From contig NZ_JAUSYC010000001.1 in NCBI RefSeq assembly GCF_030816485.1, positions 3,534,001 to 3,598,000 on the forward strand: 64,000 nucleotides of DNA, read 5' to 3'. Shown piece after piece: positions 36,431 to 45,612 of the stretch. Within the stretch, counting starts at the first letter, position 1. Each line of letters begins with the position of its first letter. The notes beneath the pieces are model-generated. The model was not told the DNA's origin, searched no databases, and worked only from the letters and a program-made list of their open reading frames with translations. The DNA is from Arthrobacter sp. B1I2 (GTDB lineage: Bacteria; Actinomycetota; Actinomycetes; Actinomycetales; Micrococcaceae). The translations under genes and the position numbers were made by a program.

Positions 36431-36450
36431 GCCCGGGCAACTGCCCGGGC
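36431..36450 (+). terminator. Hairpin after pepA
   Basis: The arms GCCCGGGCA and TGCCCGGGC form a nine-bp stem seven bases after the pepA stop. No T-run follows, so it may act weakly as a terminator. Confidence 0.4.
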
Positions 36451-36480
36451 ATCCGCTTGGATGGGGGCTGCGGTCCCGCT

Positions 36481-36602
36481 GTCACGCGGCTTTGGATGCA
36501 GGTGATCCCTGTGCCACAGAGCCGCGTGACACTGGACACAAGCGCTCCACAAACGCGCTGCCAAGGTGGAGCATGGATAGGTGGTTCGCTAAGGTGAACC
36601 AC
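36481..36602. promoter_or_regulatory. Cluster of inverted repeats upstream of lpdA
   Basis: Three inverted repeats lie between pepA and lpdA. GTCACGCGGCT (36481-36491) pairs with AGCCGCGTGAC (36520-36530). GCTCCAC near 36544 pairs with GTGGAGC at 36566. GTGGTTC (36581-36587) pairs with GAACCAC (36596-36602). They could be operators or a structured leader or small RNA. No family is recognised. Confidence 0.35.
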
Positions 36603-36714
36603 GGTAGTCACAAATGCAAGAGAGTTGCCCTGCTGGCATAATCACGGCAGTGCAAGTTCCAAGACCAGATGATGCGCGCAGAACGCGTCATCGTTCACGC
36701 GAGGGAGCGTTTTA

Positions 36715-38097
36715 GTGGCCGATCAGGCAACTGCGCAAGAATTCGACATCCTGGTACTCGGTGGCGGCAGCGGCGGATACGCTGCGGCGCTGCGTGCGGT
36801 ACAGCTCGGCCTCACCGTCGGCCTCGTGGAGAAGGGCAAGCTGGGCGGCACCTGCCTCCACAACGGCTGCATCCCCACCAAGGCCCTGCTGCACTCCGCA
36901 GAGCTGGCCGACCACGCCCGTGACTCCGCCAAGTACGGCGTGAACGTCACCCTGGACAGCATCGACATCAACGCCGTCAATGCGTACAAGGACGGCATCG
37001 TCGCCGGCAAGTACAAGGGCCTGCAGGGACTCATCAAGTCCAAGGGCATCACCGTCATCGAAGGCGAAGGCAAGCTCCAGGGCACCGACACCGTCGTGGT
37101 GAACGGCACCGCGTACAAGGGCAAGAACATCGTCCTGGCCACCGGCTCCTACTCGCGCACGCTCCCCGGCCTGGAAATCGGCGGCAAGGTCATCACCTCC
37201 GACCAGGCCCTGACCATGGACTTCATCCCCAAGAGCGCCATCATCCTGGGCGGCGGCGTCATCGGCGTCGAGTTCGCCTCGGTCTGGAAGTCGTTCGGCG
37301 TGGACGTCACCATCGTGGAGGGCCTGCCCTCCCTCGTTCCCAACGAGGACGCCACGATCGTCAAGAACTTCGAACGCGCCTTCAAGAAGCGCGGCATCAA
37401 GTTCTCCACCGGCATCTTCTTCCAGGGCGTCGAGCAGAATGACGACGGCGTCAAGGTCACCCTGGTGGACGGCAAGACCTTCGAAGCCGACCTGCTGCTG
37501 GTTGCCGTCGGCCGCGGCCCCGTCACGGCCAACCTGGGCTACGAGGAAGCCGGAGTCACCATCGACCGCGGCTTCGTCATCACCAACGAGCGCCTGCACA
37601 CCGGCGTGGGCAACATCTACGCTGTGGGCGACATTGTGCCCGGTGTGCAGCTGGCCCACCGCGGGTACCAGCAGGGCATCTTCGTGGCCGAGGAAATCGC
37701 CGGCCTGAAGCCCGTGGTGGTCGAGGACATCAACATCCCCAAGGTCACCTACTCCGAACCGGAAATCGCCACCGTTGGCTACACCGAGAAGGCTGCCAAG
37801 GAAAAGTTCGGCGAAGACCAGGTGCAGACCCAGGAATACAACCTGGCCGGCAACGGCAAGAGCTCCATCCTGGGTACCTCCGGCCTGGTCAAGCTGGTCC
37901 GCCAGAAGGACGGCCCCGTAGTGGGCGTCCACATGATCGGTGCGCGCATGGGCGAGCAGGTGGGCGAGGCCCAGCTGATCGTGAACTGGGAAGCCTACCC
38001 GGAGGATGTGGCGCAGCTGCTGCACGCCCACCCCACCCAGAACGAGGCCCTCGGCGAAGCCCACCTGGCGCTGGCCGGCAAGGCCCTGCACGGCTAG
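36715..38097 (+). CDS. lpdA: Dihydrolipoyl dehydrogenase (E3)
   Basis: This flavoprotein reoxidises dihydrolipoamide on E2 proteins and passes electrons to NAD+. FAD binding is 'ILVLGGGSGGYAAALRAVQLG' at residues 10-30. The redox disulfide is CLHNGC in 'GGTCLHNGCIPTKALLHSAE' (Cys44/Cys49 region). The NAD-binding segment is 'SAIILGGGVIGVEFASVWKSFG'. The C-terminal 'LLHAHPTQNEALGEAHLALAG' holds the His-Glu catalytic pair. Length 460 aa, GTG start with GAGGGAG ahead. It lies 114 bp upstream of the E2 gene on the same strand, as expected for a 2-oxoacid dehydrogenase complex. Confidence 0.95.
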   Translation: MADQATAQEFDILVLGGGSGGYAAALRAVQLGLTVGLVEKGKLGGTCLHNGCIPTKALLHSAELADHARDSAKYGVNVTLDSIDINAVNAYKDGIVAGKYKGLQGLIKSKGITVIEGEGKLQGTDTVVVNGTAYKGKNIVLATGSYSRTLPGLEIGGKVITSDQALTMDFIPKSAIILGGGVIGVEFASVWKSFGVDVTIVEGLPSLVPNEDATIVKNFERAFKKRGIKFSTGIFFQGVEQNDDGVKVTLVDGKTFEADLLLVAVGRGPVTANLGYEEAGVTIDRGFVITNERLHTGVGNIYAVGDIVPGVQLAHRGYQQGIFVAEEIAGLKPVVVEDINIPKVTYSEPEIATVGYTEKAAKEKFGEDQVQTQEYNLAGNGKSSILGTSGLVKLVRQKDGPVVGVHMIGARMGEQVGEAQLIVNWEAYPEDVAQLLHAHPTQNEALGEAHLALAGKALHG

Positions 38098-38211
38098 TTT
38101 TCCCCAGTATTACCAGGCCCGGTGCACCCGGCCACCAAGACCGGGTGCACTAGGCTTCCAACAAGGCAGCAATCATTCGCACTACAGATCAATAAGGAGA
38201 ACGGGGACGAC

Positions 38212-39963
38212 ATGTCTGAATCCGTTAACTTGCCCGCGCTCGGTGAGAGTGTCACCGAGGGAACCGTCACCCGCTGGCTCAAGCAGGTAGGTGACCGGGT
38301 AGAGGTGGACGAGCCGCTGCTCGAAGTCTCCACCGACAAAGTAGACACTGAAATCCCCTCTCCTGTAGCTGGCGTGATTGAAGAAATCCTGGTCGCTGAA
38401 GACGAGACCGCTGAGGTAGGCGCACCCCTGGTGCGCATCGGTGACGGCTCAGGCGGCGGTTCCGCCCCCGCCGAAGAAGCTCCCGCTGCCGCACCGGCTG
38501 AAGCAGCTCCCGCCCAGGAGGCACCGGCTGAAGCCGCCCCCGCCCAGGAAGCCCCGGCTGAAGCCGCCCCCGCCCAGGAAGCCCCGGCTGATGGCGGCGG
38601 CGAAAGCCACGAGGTCACCCTGCCCGCATTGGGCGAGAGCGTCACTGAAGGCACCGTCACCCGCTGGCTCAAGGCCGTAGGCGACTCGGTGGAGGTCGAC
38701 GAGCCCCTGCTGGAGGTCTCCACCGACAAGGTAGACACCGAAATCCCGTCCCCGGTTGCCGGCACGCTGCAGGAAATCCGGGTCAATGAGGACGAGACCG
38801 CTGAGGTCGGTTCCGTGCTGGCTGTGATCGGCTCCGGCGCTGCCGCTGCTCCGGCGGCCGCCCCCCAGGCGGCCCCTGCCCCGGCCGCGGCTCCGCAGCA
38901 GGAAGCCCCCAAGCAGGAAGCTCCCGCTCCCGCAGCAGCACCCGCCCCGGCCCCCGCACCGCAGGCTGCTCCTGCTGCAGCTCCGGCCCCTGCTGCTCCG
39001 GCAGCCCAGGAGGCGGCCCCGGCCGGTGGTTCCGAGTCCGGTTACGTCACTCCCCTGGTCCGCAAGCTGGCCAACCAGCACGGCGTGGACATCTCCTCGC
39101 TCTCGGGCACCGGTGTTGGCGGCCGCATCCGCAAGCAGGATGTCATTGCCGCCGCTGAAGCCAAGGCCGCTCCCGCTGCGGCTCCGGCCGCAGCCCCTGC
39201 CGCGTCCGCACCTGCCGCTTCGGCTGGAGCTGCCTCGTCGCTGCGCGGCACCTCCCAGAAGGCCCCCCGCATCCGCCAGGTCATCGCCCGGCGCATGCGC
39301 GAGTCCCTGGAAATCTCCACCCAGCTGACCCAGGTCCACGAAGTGGACATGACCAAGGTCGCCAAGCTGCGCGCCCGTGCCAAGAACTCGTTCCAGGCCC
39401 AGAACGGCACCAAGCTGACGTTCCTGCCCTTCATCGCCAAGGCCGTGGCCGAGGCCCTCAAGCAGCACCCCAAGCTCAACGCTGCGTACGACGAGGAAAA
39501 GCAGGAAATCACCTACCACAACGCCGAGCACCTTGCGATTGCCGTCGACACGGACAAGGGCCTGCTGGTTCCGGTCATCGCTGACGCCGGCAACCTGAAC
39601 CTTGCCGGACTCGCCGGCAAGATCGCCGACGTTGCTTCCCGCACCCGCGACGGCAAGATCGGCCCGGACGAGCTGTCCGGCGGCACGTTCAGCATCACCA
39701 ACATCGGTTCGGTGGGAGCGCTGTTCGACACCCCGATCATCAACCAGCCGCAGGTGGGCATCCTGGGTACCGGTGCCATCGTCAAGCGGCCCGTCGTGGT
39801 CGCTGACGAAAACGGTGACGACTCGATCGCCATCCGCTCCATGATGTACCTGTCGCTCACGTACGACCACCGCCTGGTGGACGGCGCTGACGCCGGCAGG
39901 TTCCTCCAGACCCTGAAGGCACGCCTCGAAGAGGGCGCCTTCGAAGCGGACCTGGGGCTGTAG
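38212..39963 (+). CDS. sucB: 2-oxoglutarate/2-oxoacid dehydrogenase E2 (dihydrolipoyllysine acyltransferase)
   Basis: The E2 core has two lipoyl domains, each with the lipoylation motif '[17 protein letters not shown]' (lysine in TDKVD), at about residues 1-76 and 140-215. They are separated by Ala/Pro-rich linkers containing 10-residue repeats. The peripheral subunit-binding domain follows ('[35 protein letters not shown]'). The acyltransferase ends in '[26 protein letters not shown]' with the DHRxxDG catalytic motif. Length 583 aa from ATG 38212, after AAGGAG. In mycobacteria the syntenic gene (dlaT) serves pyruvate dehydrogenase, so either complex may be served here. The lipB/lipA pair that lipoylates it lies 8 kb downstream. 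Confidence 0.92.
   Translation: MSESVNLPALGESVTEGTVTRWLKQVGDRVEVDEPLLEVSTDKVDTEIPSPVAGVIEEILVAEDETAEVGAPLVRIGDGSGGGSAPAEEAPAAAPAEAAPAQEAPAEAAPAQEAPAEAAPAQEAPADGGGESHEVTLPALGESVTEGTVTRWLKAVGDSVEVDEPLLEVSTDKVDTEIPSPVAGTLQEIRVNEDETAEVGSVLAVIGSGAAAAPAAAPQAAPAPAAAPQQEAPKQEAPAPAAAPAPAPAPQAAPAAAPAPAAPAAQEAAPAGGSESGYVTPLVRKLANQHGVDISSLSGTGVGGRIRKQDVIAAAEAKAAPAAAPAAAPAASAPAASAGAASSLRGTSQKAPRIRQVIARRMRESLEISTQLTQVHEVDMTKVAKLRARAKNSFQAQNGTKLTFLPFIAKAVAEALKQHPKLNAAYDEEKQEITYHNAEHLAIAVDTDKGLLVPVIADAGNLNLAGLAGKIADVASRTRDGKIGPDELSGGTFSITNIGSVGALFDTPIINQPQVGILGTGAIVKRPVVVADENGDDSIAIRSMMYLSLTYDHRLVDGADAGRFLQTLKARLEEGAFEADLGL
38491..38590 (+). repeat. 30-bp tandem repeat in the E2 inter-lipoyl linker
   Basis: Three units of 30 bp (38491-38520, 38521-38550, 38551-38580) and a partial fourth encode the Ala/Pro-rich linker ('[10 protein letters not shown]'). 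The repeated DNA suggests expansion by slippage, and the linker length may vary between strains. Confidence 0.8.
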
Positions 39964-39980
39964 CCTTCGCGGAAGTCCAA

Positions 39981-40033
39981 CGACGGCGGTGCCGGCAAGG
40001 GTGGGAAACCTCCTTCAGCCGGTACCGCCGTCG
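39981..40033 (+). terminator. Terminator hairpin after the E2 gene
   Basis: The arms CGACGGCGGTGCCGGC (39981-39996) and GCCGGTACCGCCGTCG (40018-40033) pair with a single G-U. CGGTTTAAC follows. Confidence 0.6.
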
Positions 40034-40110
40034 CGGTTTAACAAGGAGCAGCCCGGCAATGGCCCGGGCAGGCCCGCGTGGCTTTGCTACGGGCTGTAGA
40101 ACTGACTGGC

Positions 40111-40123
40111 TAAGCTAAAGCCA
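40111..40123 (+). promoter_or_regulatory. -10 element for a leaderless transcript
   Basis: TAAGCT (40111-40116) is followed by six bases and the ATG at 40123, so the mRNA is probably leaderless. Confidence 0.5.
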
Positions 40124-40476
40124 TGACTATTCTCTTCAACATCCTGGTTTTCCTGCACGTGGTGGGAGCGGCCATGATCGTGGGCTACTGGATCGCCACG
40201 ATGCGGACCCCCACCGTGCACCCGCGCCAGCGTGACGGCGCCTTCCTGCAGCTCCTCACCGGCATCGCCATGATGGGCATCCTGCCGTTCCTGCCGGACT
40301 CGGACCCGAACTACGCCAAGCTGGGCATCAAGTTCGTCATCGCCATCGTGGTTGCGGTCCTCGCCGTCATTGGCGCCCGCAAGGTCAAGAACGGACAGTC
40401 CGTCTCCACCGGACTCGCCCATGGCGTGGGCGGCCTGGCCCTGGTCAACATCGCCATTGCCACGCTCTGGCAGTAA
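40123..40476 (+). CDS. Small integral membrane protein, function unknown
   Basis: The 117-residue protein has about four hydrophobic segments (roughly 2-25, 40-58, 65-87 and 100-116). It starts 'MTILFNILVFLHVVGAAMIVGYWIATM'. Similar short membrane proteins are common in Arthrobacter and have no assigned role. It has no Shine-Dalgarno site but a TAAGCT -10 element lies just before the ATG. It sits alone between the E2 gene and the OsmC gene. Confidence 0.75.
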   Translation: MTILFNILVFLHVVGAAMIVGYWIATMRTPTVHPRQRDGAFLQLLTGIAMMGILPFLPDSDPNYAKLGIKFVIAIVVAVLAVIGARKVKNGQSVSTGLAHGVGGLALVNIAIATLWQ

Positions 40477-40609
40477 CCGCTTCGGGTAACCGGTCATAAT
40501 CCTCTGAGAGCGGACAGCTGATGCACCGCCGGATCGAAGTCCCTAGGATGGGGAACGGCGGGGTCCAGGCAGCAGCCTGCCCCGGTACGGATCAATCTGA
40601 GGAGTGAAC

Positions 40610-41038
40610 ATGGCAGCAACACGTTCAGCGAATGCAGTATGGAACGGCAACCTGACGGAGGGTTCCGGCACCACCAGCCTGGCCACCTCCGGCCTCGGCA
40701 CCTTCGACGTCACGTGGAAGGCCCGCACGGAAGCGGCCAACGGCAAAACGAGCCCCGAGGAGCTCATCGCTGCTGCCCACGCCGCCTGCTTCTCCATGGC
40801 CTTCAGCAACGAACTTGCAAATGCAGGCCACACACCGGAGGAAGTCCGCACCAAGGCCGATGTCACGTTCGTCCCTGGCACAGGTATCACTGGCAGCCAC
40901 CTGACGATGTCAGCGCGGGTCCCCGGCATTTCGGAGGATGAATTCCAGAAGATCGCAGCGAACGCCAAGGTCGGCTGCCCGGTGTCCGGCGCCCTCGCCA
41001 GCATCGACATCACCCTGGATGCCACGCTGGAGTCCTGA
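40610..41038 (+). CDS. OsmC family peroxiredoxin-like protein
   Basis: OsmC/Ohr proteins reduce organic hydroperoxides with two cysteines. This 142-residue protein has the first in 'EELIAAAHAACFSMAFSNELANAGHTPEEVRTKADV' and the second in 'NAKVGCPVSGALASIDITLDATL'. The early arginine of the active site is near 'ARTEAA'. The ATG at 40610 follows GAGGAG; a GTG two codons upstream is less likely. It ends at a strong bidirectional terminator shared with the convergent tricorn gene. Confidence 0.9.
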   Translation: MAATRSANAVWNGNLTEGSGTTSLATSGLGTFDVTWKARTEAANGKTSPEELIAAAHAACFSMAFSNELANAGHTPEEVRTKADVTFVPGTGITGSHLTMSARVPGISEDEFQKIAANAKVGCPVSGALASIDITLDATLES

Positions 41039-41062
41039 CCGGCCCGGACAGCAAACGACAAA

Positions 41063-41107
41063 AAAGGCCCTGCCTCACCGGGAATGCTCCGGTGAGGCAG
41101 GGCCTTT
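41063..41107. terminator. Strong bidirectional terminator between osmC and the tricorn gene
   Basis: The arms AAAGGCCCTGCCTCACCGG and CCGGTGAGGCAGGGCCTTT form a perfect 19-bp stem with a seven-base loop (GAATGCT). The A/T-ended arms give T-rich tails in both directions. Confidence 0.85.
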
Positions 41108-41114
41108 CGCTTGG

Positions 41115-44100
41115 CTACGCTTCCGTCCGCCGGCGCGCGGGCAGGGGTGCGGGCTTGAGCCGGCGGTAACCTTCGCGGGCCGGCGGCCGGTCCGTGGGCA
41201 GTTCCTGGATCATTTCCTTCAGCGCCCCGATGCCGTACTCCAACTGGGGATCGCGGCCGGCCGCGTAGGCGTGCGGGGGGTAGGCCACCTCGATGTCCGG
41301 ATCAACACCGTAGTTTTCCACACTCCAGCCCACGCCGCCGCCAAACCAGTTGGCATAGCGCGGCTGGGTGACGCCGGTACCGTCCGCCAGGGAAAAGCGG
41401 TTGTCGATGCCCACCACGCCACCCCACGTACGCGTTCCGATCACCGGGCCGATGCCCCGCAGCTTGGACACCTGCGTGATGATGTCGCCGTCGGACCCGG
41501 CAAACTCGTCCGCGAGGATGATCACCGGCCCCCTCGGGGCGTGGTGCGGGTACGTTCGCGGCTTCTCCCCCCGCGGCATGCTCCATCCGGTGACCTTGCG
41601 GCCGATCAGTTCCGCGACAAGCTGCGAAGTGTGTCCCCCACGGTTGCGGCGCACATCGACAATCAGGCCGTCAAGGGCTGTTTCCGTGTCAAGGTCGCGG
41701 TGCAGCTGCGCCCAGCCGTTGGCCATCATGTCCGGAATGTGCAGGTAACCGAACGTTCCGTTCGAGGCCTCCCGGACGGTCCGCCGGTTACCGGCGACCC
41801 ATTCCTGGTAGCGCAGGCGCTCCTCATCCTTGACGGGCACGACGGCGACACGGCGCTGGGTGCCTTCAGCACCACCGTGTCCGGGGCCGTTGAGCAGCGT
41901 CAGCTCCACGGCGCGGCCTGCTGCCCCCACCAGCTGCATGGCCGGGGTGACGCCTTCGGAAAGCACGACGCCGTCGATGGCAAGCAGGATGTCTCCGGCC
42001 TTGGCACCGACGCCCGGCCTGGTGAGCGGGGAGGTGGCCAGGGGGTCGGAAGACTCGCCGGCCAGGATGCGGGTGATTTCCCAGCCCCGGGCGGTGTGCG
42101 CGAGGTCCGCGCCGAGCCTGCCCTGCCCACGGCTGCCGCGTTCGGCGACAGGCGCGGGTCGCACGTAGGCGTGGGACGTCCCCAGCTCGCCGTGCAGTTC
42201 CCACAGAAGGTCCACCAGGTCATCATGCGAACCGAGCCGTTCAACCAGCGGACGGTAGCGGGCATGGATGGAGTCCCAGTCCTGCCCCGCCATGTCCTCG
42301 GTCCAGAAGAAGTCACGCTGCAGGCGCCACGCTTCGTCGAACGCCTGTCCCCAGACGCTGAGCGGGTCCATCAGGACGCGGATGCGGCCAAGATCCACCT
42401 TGACCACCTTGCCGGAGTCCTCGTCCGCCTTGGCGTCCGACGGCACCACCGTAACCTGCTTGTCAGAAACCAGCACGACTTTGCTGCGGTCACCGGACAA
42501 GCGGTAGCTGTCCACCGCATCCACCAGGGTGGCCTGCTTGCGCCGCGCGATGTCATAACGGACCAGGCTCGGACGGGCGTCCTTGTCCTCCTGGCTGGCC
42601 TTTCCGTCGCCGGTCACGCCGGCCAGGGCCGAATCGAGCCAGAGGAGCGCGCCGTCTACGGCTTCCAGTGCGCTGTAGTTACCCTGCGGGACGGGAACAG
42701 CGATCACTCGGTGCGCCAGGCCCTCCGCATCCACACGCACGGCCGGCACGGCATTGTCGCGGGCATCACCGGTGGCCGTGGCCTCCAGGTCTGTGTGGGC
42801 CTCCGGCTCACCGCCCGCCGGATCAACGGAAGGGCCAAAGGGCGACGGCGTCTCGGCCGCGAGTGCCACCAGGTACGGCTTGATGGGGCTGGGGAAGGAG
42901 AGGTCGAATGAATGTCCGTCGTACACAGGGTCGAAACTGCGGTTGGACAGGAAGGCAAGGAACTTGCCGTCCGGAGTGAAGGCCGGAGATGCGTCGCGGA
43001 AGCGGCCGTCGGTAACGTCCACCGGCTCGGCGTCGAGCTTGTCCACGGTGGCCAGCCGCAGCCGGCTGCGCGAACCAAAGGACGTGACCGGCTCCGACCA
43101 TGCCAGCCAGCGCGAGTCCGCGGACCACGCCAGTTCCGAGATGCTGCCTTCGCCGATGCTGGCCACCTGCGAGAGGTCTCCGCTGCGGGTATCCACGACG
43201 TGCACGTCGCCAAAGGAGGTCCCCAAGGCAATCCAGCGGCCGTCGGGGCTTGCTTCCAGTGAACTGGCGCGTGACGGCGTCGCGACGCTGATGCCTGCCT
43301 GTGCCGCGGGTGCCTGGGCGTCAGCTGCGGGAGGTGCGGCCGACGGTGCAACGTCTGCCTGCTGCTCGTCGTCTGCGGCAACGTGGGACGCGCCAGCCAG
43401 CACTGCCGCGCCGGATGCGGGAACAGGCTGCGGCAGGGTGACCGTTTCCGGCCCCGCCGCGGCGGCGGCCGGAGGTGCCTCATCCGACAGCCTGCCCGCT
43501 CCTGTGTCCTTGCCGGCCGGCGGCTTCACTTCACCGCTGTGCGCAACAGGTGCGGCGATGTCCTTGATGTGCAGTGCTTCGACACCGTCGTGGTCGGCGA
43601 TGTAGGCGATACGGCCGTCCCCCAGGGGCCTGGGCAGCCGGCCGCGAACCCCCGGCGTAGCCTCGATGATGCGGGACGGGCCGTCCTTGTGCCGCAGCCA
43701 GTGGATGGTCCCGTGCGACTCCACGGCACTGGCGGCACCTGCCACATCCGGCGCCACCGAACCGAGGTGCTTGACGGCATCAAGGAGCGCGGGACGCCTG
43801 GTCTGCGAGGCGGAGCCAAGGGTGATGTCCAGCTTGACGGCATCCGAGCCAAGGTCATGGAGGACCCAGAGTCCGCCGGCGGATTCGAAGATGACCCGCT
43901 TGCCGTCCGTGGCGGCATGCCGGATGTAGAAGTCCTGGTGGTCGGTGTGGCGGCGCAGGTCCTTTCCGTTGGGAAGGACCGAGTACAGGTTGCCGTAGCC
44001 CTCGTGATCGGACAGGAAGGCGATCCGCCCGTCCACCCACAGGGGATCGGTGAGGTTGCCGTCCAGGTCCGGCAGCAGGCGCTCAAACTCACCGTTGCCG

Positions 44101-44636
44101 TCGCGGTCGATCCACAGCTTTCCGGCGGTACCGCCGCGGTACCGCTTCCACCACGCCGGTTCGCGGGACAACACGCTCGCCAGCACCACGGGGCGTTCAT
44201 CGCCCACTTCGGGACCGAAGGCAACGGACTCCACCGGTCCGTAGGGGAGCTCCTGCGCCCAGCCACCTTCGAGGGGGACGCTGTAGGCGTGGGTGTGCCG
44301 GCTTTCGGCCTGGCGGAAGGCGCTGGTGACCAGCACGGATCCGCCGCTGGTGAATCCCTTGACCTTTGTGGTGCCGTGGCCAAAGTAGGTGAGCTGCCGG
44401 TACCCGCCGCCGTCGACCTGTGCCGACACAACTTCCGGAGCCGTTCCCTGCACCACTGTCCACACCAGGCGCTTGCCGTCCGGGGTGAAACGCGGGTTGC
44501 GGGCAGGAAGCTGGAGCGACGAGACACGCCAGGCCCGGCCGCCGTCCAGGGGCGCAATCCACACGTCATCCTCGGCCACGAAAGTGACCAGATCGCCGTG
44601 CAAATGCGGGAAACGGAAGTAGCTCGAAGAGGTCAT
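41115..44636 (-). CDS. Tricorn-like protease (S41 family, PDZ domain)
   Basis: This 1173-residue protein is a tricorn homologue, a large peptidase thought to act downstream of the proteasome. The N-terminal half forms two beta-propellers ('YFRFPHLHGDLVTFVAEDDVWIAPLDGG', 'GKRLVWTVVQG', 'GRIAFLSDHEGYGNLYSV'). A PDZ domain is around residues 860-915 ('GDILLAIDGVVLSEGVTPAMQLVG'). The catalytic S41 domain follows, with nucleophile Ser1048 in 'ILADEFAGSDGDIITQ'. An Ala/Pro-rich insertion of about 80 residues lies in the first half, near residues 380-465. The ATG at 44636 is the conserved start (MTSSSYFRFPH); the frame extends to 45032 but overlaps the neighbour. Confidence 0.92.
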   Translation of the reverse strand: MTSSSYFRFPHLHGDLVTFVAEDDVWIAPLDGGRAWRVSSLQLPARNPRFTPDGKRLVWTVVQGTAPEVVSAQVDGGGYRQLTYFGHGTTKVKGFTSGGSVLVTSAFRQAESRHTHAYSVPLEGGWAQELPYGPVESVAFGPEVGDERPVVLASVLSREPAWWKRYRGGTAGKLWIDRDGNGEFERLLPDLDGNLTDPLWVDGRIAFLSDHEGYGNLYSVLPNGKDLRRHTDHQDFYIRHAATDGKRVIFESAGGLWVLHDLGSDAVKLDITLGSASQTRRPALLDAVKHLGSVAPDVAGAASAVESHGTIHWLRHKDGPSRIIEATPGVRGRLPRPLGDGRIAYIADHDGVEALHIKDIAAPVAHSGEVKPPAGKDTGAGRLSDEAPPAAAAAGPETVTLPQPVPASGAAVLAGASHVAADDEQQADVAPSAAPPAADAQAPAAQAGISVATPSRASSLEASPDGRWIALGTSFGDVHVVDTRSGDLSQVASIGEGSISELAWSADSRWLAWSEPVTSFGSRSRLRLATVDKLDAEPVDVTDGRFRDASPAFTPDGKFLAFLSNRSFDPVYDGHSFDLSFPSPIKPYLVALAAETPSPFGPSVDPAGGEPEAHTDLEATATGDARDNAVPAVRVDAEGLAHRVIAVPVPQGNYSALEAVDGALLWLDSALAGVTGDGKASQEDKDARPSLVRYDIARRKQATLVDAVDSYRLSGDRSKVVLVSDKQVTVVPSDAKADEDSGKVVKVDLGRIRVLMDPLSVWGQAFDEAWRLQRDFFWTEDMAGQDWDSIHARYRPLVERLGSHDDLVDLLWELHGELGTSHAYVRPAPVAERGSRGQGRLGADLAHTARGWEITRILAGESSDPLATSPLTRPGVGAKAGDILLAIDGVVLSEGVTPAMQLVGAAGRAVELTLLNGPGHGGAEGTQRRVAVVPVKDEERLRYQEWVAGNRRTVREASNGTFGYLHIPDMMANGWAQLHRDLDTETALDGLIVDVRRNRGGHTSQLVAELIGRKVTGWSMPRGEKPRTYPHHAPRGPVIILADEFAGSDGDIITQVSKLRGIGPVIGTRTWGGVVGIDNRFSLADGTGVTQPRYANWFGGGVGWSVENYGVDPDIEVAYPPHAYAAGRDPQLEYGIGALKEMIQELPTDRPPAREGYRRLKPAPLPARRRTEA

Positions 44637-44709
44637 CGTTCGATCATAGTCAACCCCTTCCCTGCGCCGCGGGAGGCACACAACCCGCGCTGCCATGGTG
44701 AGATGGACC

Positions 44710-45612
44710 ATGCATATCGTCATGGCCGGCGCCTCCGGGCTCCTCGGCACCTCCATGTCCGCAGCCTTCCGCAGCGCCGGCCACTCGGTGGTGACCCTGG
44801 TCCGCCGGCCGCCCGCCAACGCCGCCGAAATCCGCTGGGACCCGGCGGCCGGCGTCCTGGATCCCGGCGCGCTTGCCGGCGCCGACGCCGTCGTCAACCT
44901 TTCCGGTGCCGGCATCGGGGACAAACCCTGGACGCGGAAGCGGGTGGAGGAGCTGTTCAGTTCCCGGCTGGGACCGACCAGGACGCTGGTGCAGGCCATG
45001 GAGCAACTGGATACGCCGCCGGCAACGTTCATCAGCCAGTCAGGTTCAAACTACTACGGCGATGCGGGCAATACGGTCCTGCGGGAGGACGCACCGCGAG
45101 GCACCGGAACCCTGGCGCAGATCTGCGTTGAGTGGGAGCAGACTGCCCTGATGGCGCCGGCAGGGGTACGCGTTGTGACACCCCGGACCGGAGTGGTGTT
45201 CAGCCGTTCCGGTGGCGCACTGGGAAAGCTGCTCCCGCTGCTGCGCCTGGGCGTTGGCGGTCCGTTCGGCAACGGCCGCCAGTTCTGGCCCTGGGTGACG
45301 CTTCCGGACGTTTCCGCCGCCTTCCTGTTCCTCCTCGAGTCCCCGGTCTCCGGCCCGGTCAACGTGGCTGCGCTGGAGCAGTCGGACGTCAACACCATCG
45401 TTTCAGCACTGGGCCACGCCGTGCACCGCCCCGCGGTACTGCGGGTGCCGGCGCCTGTGCTGCGCACCCTGATGCCCGGCCTCGCCGAGGAGCTTCTGCT
45501 TTCAAGCCAGCGGATGGAGCCGGCGATCCTGTCATCTGCCGGGTTCCAGTGGCAGCACGGACGCTTGGCAGACGCTGTCCGCTGGGTAACCCGCAAGGAA
45601 GGCTCCGCTTAG
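44710..45612 (+). CDS. TIGR01777 family oxidoreductase (NAD-dependent epimerase-like)
   Basis: The 300-residue Rossmann-fold protein has the cofactor loop 'VMAGASGLLGTSMSAAFRSAGHSVVTLVRR', 'GADAVVNLSGAGIGDKPWTRKR', a Y-x-x-x-related segment 'SQSGSNYYGDAG' and the C-terminal DUF1731 domain ('VLRVPAPVLRTLMPGLAEELLLSSQRMEP'). It belongs to the TIGR01777 epimerase-like group, whose substrate is unknown. The ATG at 44710 is chosen over 44695. It converges with the kinase gene, overlapping its last 4 bp. In mycobacteria the homologue Rv2216 also lies between the E2 gene and lipB. Confidence 0.9.
   Translation: MHIVMAGASGLLGTSMSAAFRSAGHSVVTLVRRPPANAAEIRWDPAAGVLDPGALAGADAVVNLSGAGIGDKPWTRKRVEELFSSRLGPTRTLVQAMEQLDTPPATFISQSGSNYYGDAGNTVLREDAPRGTGTLAQICVEWEQTALMAPAGVRVVTPRTGVVFSRSGGALGKLLPLLRLGVGGPFGNGRQFWPWVTLPDVSAAFLFLLESPVSGPVNVAALEQSDVNTIVSALGHAVHRPAVLRVPAPVLRTLMPGLAEELLLSSQRMEPAILSSAGFQWQHGRLADAVRWVTRKEGSA

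Noticed and set aside
36581..36602. Iron-box (DtxR/IdeR) reading of the GTGGTTC...GAACCAC palindrome
   Set aside because: The spacing and core do not fit the 19-bp TTAGGTTAGSCTAACCTAA consensus, so it is listed only as an unassigned inverted repeat.
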